Assembly (NCBI GenBank): GCA_013821585.1
Contig: JACDGO010000100.1
Coordinates: 1-7,256 of the forward strand
DNA length: 7,256 bases
Source of the DNA: Sphingomonadaceae bacterium
Lineage (GTDB): Bacteria > Pseudomonadota > Alphaproteobacteria > Sphingomonadales > Sphingomonadaceae
Reading direction: 5' to 3'
The notes under the pieces were generated by a model, which ran no database searches, was not told the origin of the DNA, and saw only the letters and a list, made by a program, of their open reading frames with translations. Numbering within the stretch: position 1 is the stretch's first letter; every line of letters starts with the position of its first letter. Position numbers and translations under genes: made by a program. This document shows, in pieces, positions 1-5,437 of the stretch.

Positions 1-75
1 CTGCTCGGCGCGGCGGGCGGCGCGCTCGCGGGCCGTGAGATCGACCGCGACGGCTCGACGCGGCACTGCCGCTAA
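1..75 (+). CDS. Glycine-zipper (17 kDa surface antigen-like) protein, C-terminal fragment
   Basis: Only the last 24 codons and a TAA stop (73-75) are in the window; the start lies upstream of base 1. The visible residues read LLGAAGGALAGREIDRDGST and end in RHCR. The small-residue pattern GAAGGALAG followed by GREIDR is typical of the end of a glycine-zipper 2TM domain, found in Rickettsia 17 kDa antigen-like and related small envelope proteins. Such proteins are usually exported, and the zipper is thought to insert in or pack against a membrane. With so little sequence the family call rests on this one motif. The gene converges on the minus-strand bactofilin, with 17 bases between the two stop codons. 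Confidence 0.55.
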   Translation: MLGAAGGALAGREIDRDGSTRHCR

Positions 76-92
76 ATCGCCTTTGAAAACGC

Positions 93-488
93 TTAGTCGC
101 CGGCGATGAGCTTCAGGGCTCCGCCGCCGTCTTCGCGAGTCAGCCGCTTTACCCGCCCCTCGACTTGCGCGCCGGTCTCGATCGAAACCGAGTCGTAGCT
201 CAAGTCGCCGTTGATCCGCGCGCTCGCGTCGATCGTCAGCGATTTTGCGGAGATGGTGCCGTTGACCGCTCCCGCGACGCGTGCCTCGTCGGCCTTGATA
301 TTGCCGTTCACCTTCCCGTCGCCGCCGACGATGATCGACCCGCAGATCACGTCGCCGTCAACACATCCGTCGACATGCAGATTGCCTGCGCCGCCGATGT
401 TGCCCGTCACGGTCACGTCCGCGCCGATGAAGCTCAAATTGCAGCCGCCCCGGCTTCCCGCGCCGCCTTCGTTGCCCTTGCCGAACAT
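93..488 (-). CDS. Bactofilin (polymer-forming cytoskeletal protein, DUF583)
   Basis: A 131-residue protein with the bactofilin architecture. A short Gly-rich N-terminus (about residues 1-18) is followed by a right-handed beta-helix core (about 19-114) of repeating short strands with hydrophobic residues and Gly/Asn/Asp turns (GADVTVTGNI, GDVICGSIIV, GKVNGNIKADEARVAG, ARINGDLSYDSVSIETGAQVEGRV). A short charged tail follows. Bactofilins polymerise into filaments without nucleotide and commonly scaffold envelope or cell-shape functions; this protein's own role is unknown. The frame stays open to an ATG at 542, but I chose the ATG at 488. It gives the usual MFGKG-type start and has a GAGAGGG ribosome site about 8 bases upstream, and the extra N-terminal 18 residues do not look like the family. 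A promoter-like sequence also lies inside the longer version. The gene is divergent from the molybdoenzyme operon and looks monocistronic within the window. Confidence 0.9.
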   Translation of the reverse strand: MFGKGNEGGAGSRGGCNLSFIGADVTVTGNIGGAGNLHVDGCVDGDVICGSIIVGGDGKVNGNIKADEARVAGAVNGTISAKSLTIDASARINGDLSYDSVSIETGAQVEGRVKRLTREDGGGALKLIAGD

Positions 489-514
489 CGACTCGCCCTC
501 TCGATCTCGTGCCG

Positions 515-542
515 ACCATAGCGGCGATCCGGCCATCGACAA
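515..542 (-). promoter_or_regulatory. Candidate sigma70-type promoter for the bactofilin
   Basis: On the minus strand TTGTCG (542-537) is followed after 16 bases by TATGGT (520-515). Each hexamer matches the housekeeping consensus at four of six positions. Transcription would begin near 508, giving a leader of about 20 bases that includes the GAGAGGG ribosome site before the ATG at 488. The site lies in the 84-base divergent spacer shared with the molybdoenzyme operon. I saw no comparable plus-strand promoter there. This is a pattern match only. Confidence 0.35.
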
Positions 543-572
543 ATCGCGCGCGACGCGTCAGTCTTCCGGTCA

Positions 573-1742
573 ATGGAAGCACTGACCAGACGCGCGTTGA
601 TCGCGGGGGCCGGCACGGGCGCGGCGCTCGCATTGCCGCTCGCCGCCCAGAGGATGGTCGACTTGCATCTGCCTGGCGGCCCGAGCGCGCGGCCGATGGC
701 GCCGCGCTTCCCTCAGAAGGGCGAAATGATCGTCCAGCGCATCCGCCCGCCGCTGTTCGAAACGCCGTTCGAGGTATTCGACCAAGGCGTATTCACCCCG
801 AACGACCGCTTCTTCGTTCGTTGGCACTGGGCAGACATTCCGGCCAGCATCGACGCCGCCGCCTATCGGATCGCGGTGCGCGGCGCGGTCAGGACGCCGC
901 TGTCGCTGAGCCTCTCCGAGTTGCTGCGCGCCGGCGAGCATGTCGAGGTCGCCGCGGTCAACCAGTGCGCGGGCAATTCGCGCGGCCTGTTCGAGCCGCG
1001 CGTGGCGGTTGCGGAATGGGCGAATGGCGCGATGGGCAACGCGCTGTGGAAGGGCGTGCGTCTTCGCGACGTGCTCGACAAGGCGGGCATCGGCGCGAAC
1101 GCCAAGTTCGTCCGCTTCGGCGGACTCGACAAGGCACTGGTCGAGGGCGCGCCCAGATTCCTCAAATCGCTGCCGATCGACATCGCTCGGCGCGACGACG
1201 TCATCGTTGCCTTCGCGATGAACGGCGCGGCGATGCCGCTGCTCAACGGCTATCCGGTCCGCCTCGCCGTGCCCGGCTGGTTCTCGACCTATTGGGTCAA
1301 GATGCTCGCGGACATCGAGGTACTGACGGGCGAGGACGACAATTTCTGGATGGCCAAGGCCTACCGGATGCCGACCGTGCCGGTGAAGCTGGGCGACAAG
1401 GGCTTTCCCACCGCTCCGATCTCGACGATGCCGCCGCGGTCGTGGATCACGGGCCAGACGAACGGCGCGACGATCGCGCTGCGCGGAATCGCGATGGGCG
1501 GGGACACGGGAGTAGCGAAGGTCGAACTGCTGACAGGCGGCGCGACCGTCGCGGCGGCGCTCGGCCCTGACCAGGGCAAGTACGGCTTCCGGCGCTGGAG
1601 CGCGGCGCTGCCGTCCCACACCGGCGAAGTTGTCGTGCGATGCACCAACGCGAACGGCGTGACCCAGCCCGATGCACAGGCCTGGAACCCCGGAGGCTAT
1701 GCACGCAACGCCGTCGAACGCATCCGGCTCGGGCGCGCATGA
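573..1742 (+). CDS. Tat-exported molybdopterin oxidoreductase, sulfite oxidase family (SorA-like)
   Basis: A 389-residue enzyme of the sulfite oxidase family, expected to use a molybdenum cofactor in the periplasm to oxidise sulfite or a related small substrate. Residues 1-25 form a twin-arginine signal (TRRALIAGAG, hydrophobic stretch, LPLAA), so the folded cofactor-loaded protein is probably exported by Tat. The catalytic domain spans about 60-265 and the C-terminal dimerisation domain about 275-389. Recalled comparison with vertebrate sulfite oxidase places the key residues as Cys132 (molybdenum ligand, in NQCAGNSRG), Arg83 and His85 (FFVRWHW), Arg137, Tyr264 (FWMAKAYR) and probably Arg340. 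The active site therefore looks complete. No haem domain is present, so electrons must leave through a partner. The stop overlaps the start of a cytochrome c gene by four bases (ATGA). No clear Shine-Dalgarno precedes ATG 573, but the Tat signal fixes this start. Substrate is inferred, not shown. Confidence 0.88.
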   Translation: MEALTRRALIAGAGTGAALALPLAAQRMVDLHLPGGPSARPMAPRFPQKGEMIVQRIRPPLFETPFEVFDQGVFTPNDRFFVRWHWADIPASIDAAAYRIAVRGAVRTPLSLSLSELLRAGEHVEVAAVNQCAGNSRGLFEPRVAVAEWANGAMGNALWKGVRLRDVLDKAGIGANAKFVRFGGLDKALVEGAPRFLKSLPIDIARRDDVIVAFAMNGAAMPLLNGYPVRLAVPGWFSTYWVKMLADIEVLTGEDDNFWMAKAYRMPTVPVKLGDKGFPTAPISTMPPRSWITGQTNGATIALRGIAMGGDTGVAKVELLTGGATVAAALGPDQGKYGFRRWSAALPSHTGEVVVRCTNANGVTQPDAQAWNPGGYARNAVERIRLGRA

Positions 1743-2056
1743 TGCGCGTATGGCCTCTCCTCCTGCTCCTCGCGGGCTGCGGGCAGACCGACAGTTTCGC
1801 GTTTCAGAACGTGTCGGTGATGTTCCCCGCGGAGACCGCCGCGTTCCCCGAGCGGCCCGGTGCGGAAGCGATGACCGCGAACTGCGCGGGCTGCCATTCG
1901 CCCTCGATGGTCCTCACCCAGCCGCGCCTGACGGCCGACCAGTGGAAGGCCGAGGTCGATAAGATGAAGACCGCGTACAGGGCTCCGGTGGACCCCGCCG
2001 CCGAGTCCGCGATCCTCAAATATCTGACGGCGACGAGCGAGGCATTGCCGCGCTGA
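1739..2056 (+). CDS. Small monohaem cytochrome c lipoprotein, SorB-like partner of the molybdoenzyme
   Basis: A 105-residue exported cytochrome c. Residues 1-13 are a short hydrophobic signal ending in a lipobox (LLLAG before Cys14), which predicts a lipoprotein. A single CxxCH haem site is at Cys49-Ala-Gly-Cys52-His53. The later part (KMKTAYRAPV, then AILKYL) resembles the conserved tail of Sor-type cytochromes, so Met76 is the likely sixth haem ligand; Met57 is the alternative. The natural role is to accept electrons from the molybdoenzyme encoded just upstream and pass them to the respiratory chain. The start ATG at 1739 overlaps the upstream stop as ATGA, which implies translational coupling. 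The second ATG at 1742 would remove only one residue. The open frame extends back to 1640, but that part lies inside the upstream gene and lacks a signal peptide. Gly rather than Asp follows Cys14, so inner-membrane retention is not indicated. Confidence 0.85.
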   Translation: MMRVWPLLLLLAGCGQTDSFAFQNVSVMFPAETAAFPERPGAEAMTANCAGCHSPSMVLTQPRLTADQWKAEVDKMKTAYRAPVDPAAESAILKYLTATSEALPR

Positions 2057-2069
2057 GCCGCGCTCACGC
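2050..2069. terminator. Stem-loop between convergent stop codons, possible bidirectional terminator
   Basis: TGAGC (2054-2058) and GCTCA (2062-2066) pair around a CGC loop. GCG (2050-2052) and CGC (2067-2069) can extend the stem past one bulged C. The two arms contain the TGA stop of the cytochrome gene and the stop of the oligopeptidase gene on the other strand. No T-run follows on either side, so termination activity is uncertain. Confidence 0.3.
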
Positions 2070-4217
2070 CAGCCCCATCTGCCACAGGAAAAAGGCGAAT
2101 TCCTCGGCGGTTTCGCGGATATGCTCGAATCGCCCCGACTTGCCGCCGTGGCCCGCGCCCATGTTGATCTTCATCAGCAGGGCGTTTTTGCCGGTCTTGA
2201 GCTCGCGCAGCTTCGCGACCCATTTCGCCGGCTCCCAATAGGTGACGCGCGGGTCGTTGAGCCCCGCCGTCACCAGCATCGGCGGATAATCCTGCGCCTT
2301 CACATTGTCGTACGGCGAATAGCCGCGGATCAACTCGAACGCCGCCTTGTCCTCGATCGGATTGCCCCATTCGGGCCATTCGCCGGGCGTGAGCGGCAAC
2401 GTGTCGTCGAGCATCGTGTTGAGCACGTCCACGAACGGCACATGCGCCGCGACCGCGCCGAAAAGTTCGGGCGCCTCGTTGATCGCGACGCCCATCAGCT
2501 CGCCGCCCGCCGAACCGCCCGCCGCGCAAATCTTGCCCGCGGATGTCCAGCCGAGTTCGATCAGCCCCTTGGCGACATCGACGAAATCGTTGAACGCGTT
2601 CCATCTTTTCTCGAGCTTGCCGTCGAGCTGCCATTGCTGGCCGAGGTCGTCGCCGCCGCGGATATGCGCGATAGCGAAGGCAAAGCCGCGGTCGATCAGG
2701 CTCAGCCGCCCGGTCGAGAAGCCCGGCGGGATGGCGATGCCGTAAGCGCCATAGCCATAAAGGTAGAGCGGGCGGCTTCCGTCCATCGGGAATCCACGCG
2801 CATAAACCACCGACACCGGGATCGGCGTGCCGTCGCGTGCGGGAATCGTCAGCCGCGTCGTGGCATAGCGGCTCGCGTCGTAGCCCGAGGGGATTTCGAG
2901 CTCCTTGAGCACGGCTTCCGCGCCCGTCGCCAGCTCGCGCTCCAATACGCGCGAAGGCGTGACCATCGACTCATAGCTCAGCCGCAGCCGCTCGACGGCA
3001 TATTCGGGATTCTCATCGAGGCCTGCAGAATAGCTCGCCTCGGGAAACGGAATGCGCGCCGATCCACCAGCATATTGATGCACCTCGACCTGATCGAGCC
3101 CGTTCTCGCGCCCTTCGACGACGAAGAAATCGGCGAAGCACGAAACATCGGTCAGGTAGAAGTCGCGGCGCGGCGCGATCCGCTCGGTCCATTCGCCGGG
3201 CGTGTCGATGGATGCCGTGACGAGGCGGAAATTGGTGTCGGTATCATTGGTGACGATGAACAACGTCCCGTCATGCTCCTCGACGTCATATTCGACGCCT
3301 GCGTTGCGCGCGCGGATCAGGATCGGCGCGGCGAACGGATCGTTCGCGGGAAGCAGCCGCAGCTCGCTCGTCGTATTGTCGCCGGTCGCGACCGCGATCC
3401 ATTTGCGGCTGTGCGTTTGGCCGACGCCGCATTGAAAACCGATGTCGTCCTCGTGATAGATCACCGTGTCGTTGGCCGCGTCGCTCCCAACGCGGTGCGC
3501 CTTGATCGTGTCGATCCGCCACTGCGCGTTGACCCGCCCGTAAAGCAACACACGCGCGTCGTCCGACCACACCAGCGCGCCCATCGTCTCGGGAATCGTG
3601 TCGGCCAGGTCCTCGCCGGTCAAGAGGTCGCGGATGCGTGCGGTGAAACGCTCCGACCCGTCGGTGTCGGTCGCATAGGCGAGCCAGCGCCCGTCCTCGC
3701 TGACCGTCAGCGCGCCGAGCCGGAAATATTCGTGGTCCTTCGCGAGCGCCGGTTCGTCGAGAATCAACTCATCCGGCCCGCCAGCGACGGGCCGCCGCCA
3801 CCATTTCCGATACTGCCCACCAGTCTCGAACGCGCGCCAATAGACGTAAGCGCCGTCCGTCGCGGGGACCGATGCGTCGTCCTCCTTGATGCGCGCCTTC
3901 ATCTCCTCGAACAGCGCATCGACGAGCGGCCGGTGCGGGGTCATCGCTGCCTCGAACCACGCGTTCTCGGCCTTCAGATGGTCGAGCACCGCCGTGTCCG
4001 TGACCTCTGGATAGTCCGCGTCGCGCAACCACGCATAGTCGTCGGCGAGATCGACCCCATGGACGGTGCGGGAGGTTGGGCGGCGTTCGGCAACGGGTTC
4101 GGCGATTCGGGGTGCGGCGTCGGACGGAAGTTGAGGAAGTTGAGGGCACGTCGTGTCCAATTCCCGCCCTCCGGGGGTCTCGCGAGGCGTCACGGCGGGC
4201 TGGCTTGGTGTGTGCAT
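2064..4217 (-). CDS. ptrB: Oligopeptidase B (prolyl oligopeptidase family, S9A)
   Basis: A 717-residue cytosolic serine peptidase that, in this family, cuts short peptides after Arg or Lys. Residues from about 41 (PVAERRP, then HGVDLADDYAWLRD) begin the family's N-terminal section. A beta-propeller covers about 115-450 and gates access, and the alpha/beta-hydrolase domain follows to the end. The catalytic triad is Ser569 (GGSAGGELMG), Asp655 (AGLNDPRVTYWEPAKW) and His690 (GAGHGGKSGRF), with nearly the same spacing as in the E. coli enzyme. By recalled alignment the P1-specificity residue Glu576 is kept (Glu613), but Glu578 is Pro615, and the P2 residues Asp460 and Asp462 are Pro497 and Gly499. 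About 40 extra Pro/Thr-rich residues precede the usual start. ATG 4217 is the only start I could find ahead of the conserved region, with AAGG six bases upstream. The gene lies 41 bases downstream of the beta-propeller gene, in the same direction. Confidence 0.95.
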   Translation of the reverse strand: MHTPSQPAVTPRETPGGRELDTTCPQLPQLPSDAAPRIAEPVAERRPTSRTVHGVDLADDYAWLRDADYPEVTDTAVLDHLKAENAWFEAAMTPHRPLVDALFEEMKARIKEDDASVPATDGAYVYWRAFETGGQYRKWWRRPVAGGPDELILDEPALAKDHEYFRLGALTVSEDGRWLAYATDTDGSERFTARIRDLLTGEDLADTIPETMGALVWSDDARVLLYGRVNAQWRIDTIKAHRVGSDAANDTVIYHEDDIGFQCGVGQTHSRKWIAVATGDNTTSELRLLPANDPFAAPILIRARNAGVEYDVEEHDGTLFIVTNDTDTNFRLVTASIDTPGEWTERIAPRRDFYLTDVSCFADFFVVEGRENGLDQVEVHQYAGGSARIPFPEASYSAGLDENPEYAVERLRLSYESMVTPSRVLERELATGAEAVLKELEIPSGYDASRYATTRLTIPARDGTPIPVSVVYARGFPMDGSRPLYLYGYGAYGIAIPPGFSTGRLSLIDRGFAFAIAHIRGGDDLGQQWQLDGKLEKRWNAFNDFVDVAKGLIELGWTSAGKICAAGGSAGGELMGVAINEAPELFGAVAAHVPFVDVLNTMLDDTLPLTPGEWPEWGNPIEDKAAFELIRGYSPYDNVKAQDYPPMLVTAGLNDPRVTYWEPAKWVAKLRELKTGKNALLMKINMGAGHGGKSGRFEHIRETAEEFAFFLWQMGLA

Positions 4218-4258
4218 GGCGCCGCCTTGGCACAGGCGGCGGCCTGTAGGACAGCCCC

Positions 4259-5265
4259 TCAGCGAGCGGGCGCGACGACCAGCAACCGGAAGCTGCCCGG
4301 AACCATCGCCGGGCGCGCCGTTCCGACCGCGGGCAGATATTGCGCGGACGGGAGATAGAGGCGCCCGGTCGACGGATCGAGCGCGATCGTGCGCGCGCCC
4401 TTCGTCGTAGGCACCACCGCCACAACCTCCGGCTTGGGACTCAGGCGGATGACCGACAACGTGCCGTCGCCGCCCGAGGGCACGAAAGCGAGACGGCGAC
4501 GCGCGTCATAGACCGCGCCGTCGGGGCCGGGGCCGATTTTCAGGCTCGCGACCTCACGCCCGTCCGGCGCGGAGACGACGACGATGCCGTTCGCGCACGC
4601 CGACAGGATCAGCGCGGCGTCGGATGCATAGGCGATGCCCGTCGGCCCTTCGCAGCCCTTCAGCGGAAAGCGCACCACGACCGTGCGCGAGCGCGTGTCG
4701 AGCACGGCGACTTCGTTCTTGTCCTCGACGTTCACATAGAGACGCCCGTGGCCGTCGGCCGCGCCGAGCTCGAGCGACCCGCCCACGACCACCGTCGCGA
4801 CGACCTTGGCGGCGGCCGGATCGACGACGCTGATATTGCCGGAACCGGGGGTCATGACCCAGGCCGTGCGTGTAACCGGATCCCAGGCCACGGCGTCCGG
4901 CTTCGTGCCGACCGGTAGCGTCGCGATAACCTTGCCGGTCAGCCCCTCGAACAAGGTCGCGGTGTTCGCGCCGCCGTCGGTCGAAATCACCCGCGTCGTG
5001 CCGGGAATGGGCATCGCGTCATGCCCGCGCATGGTCGTGACCAATCCGGGCGTCACCTTCTCCGCCGCGAGATCGACCGCCGTCACGCCTTCACGCCGCG
5101 CGACGTAAACCCGGTGCGAAACCGGATCGACACCGAGCAAATCCCAGCCCCGTCCGGCCCGGCGATCCGGGAGACGATGTGGTAGGCGGGAGCGGCCAGG
5201 GTCTTCGCCGAAGCGGCTCCGGCGGATGCAAGGGCTATCCCGACGAGTGCAAGATGTTTCAGCAT
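4259..5265 (-). pseudogene. YncE-like secreted beta-propeller protein, frameshifted after the signal peptide
   Basis: Two minus-strand frames together encode one periplasmic YncE-type beta-propeller protein. The first, from ATG 5265, gives a Sec signal peptide (MLKHLALVGIALASAGAASA, cleavage expected after residue 20) and then the mature start YHIVSRIAGPDG. The second carries on from WDLLGVDP (5146 downward) to the TGA at 4259. It has propeller-blade repeats such as HRVYVARREGVTAVDL, GNISVVDPAAAKVVATVVVG, YVNVEDKNEVAVLD and CEGPTGIAY, and the family's ending (RLYLPSAQY, then MVPGSF). The frames join at a run of four G on the minus strand (5151-5148). One extra G would read Asp-Gly-Gly-Trp-Asp and give a normal protein of 335 residues; 1007 bases is one short of a whole number of codons. 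As read, translation leaves the propeller frame and stops near 5083. The rest is intact, so the damage is recent or a base-calling error. Family function is poorly defined. Confidence 0.88.
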
Positions 5266-5364
5266 GGAAATTGGAGCTTTCGAAACGGTGTTGGCGATTC
5301 ACGGTCGGGCATTTGACCGATCGCGGCAACCCCCCTCCTCGCTCTATCGAACTGGGAAGTCCGT

Positions 5365-5383
5365 ATTCCGCCTTCGCGGGAAT
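5365..5383. repeat. Palindrome resembling a dispersed intergenic repeat of sphingomonads
   Basis: In the 172-base divergent spacer (5266-5437) ATTCC-GC and GCGGGAAT flank a CTTC loop. One extra C in the left arm would make a perfect eight-base stem. On the minus strand it reads ATTCCCGCGAAGGCGGAAT, close to the ATTCCCGCGAAGGCGGGAAT-type element I recall as scattered between genes in sphingomonads and other proteobacteria. Only one copy is in the window. It sits 54 bases before the aminopeptidase start. I saw no confident promoter elsewhere in this spacer. Confidence 0.4.
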
Positions 5384-5437
5384 GGCGGCGGGTGATATGC
5401 GTCGAGATAGACAGTCCCCATCCCAAGGCCCGCACTC

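Noticed and set aside
76..92. Possible terminator between the glycine-zipper gene and the bactofilin
   Set aside because: Only a four-base CTAA/TTAG pairing is present around a long loop; nothing supports a functional structure.
489..542. Longer bactofilin start at ATG 542
   Set aside because: The extra 18 residues do not resemble the family, a good ribosome site precedes ATG 488, and a candidate promoter overlaps the longer version.
1640..1738. Longer cytochrome c start at ATG 1640
   Set aside because: It would overlap the molybdoenzyme gene by about 100 bases, and the added part is Arg-rich and hides the lipoprotein signal. The ATGA overlap at 1739 is a normal coupled start.
4232..4247. 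Inverted repeat ACAGGC-GGCG-GCCTGT between the propeller and oligopeptidase genes
   Set aside because: Short stem with no T-run on the minus strand and close to the ribosome site of the downstream gene. In GC-rich DNA this is likely chance, so I do not call a terminator.
2121..4358. A 745-codon plus-strand open frame covering the oligopeptidase B region
   Set aside because: It is antisense to a gene with an intact catalytic triad and full family match. The translation is rich in Arg, Ala and Asp with no recognisable domain, as expected of a high-GC shadow frame.
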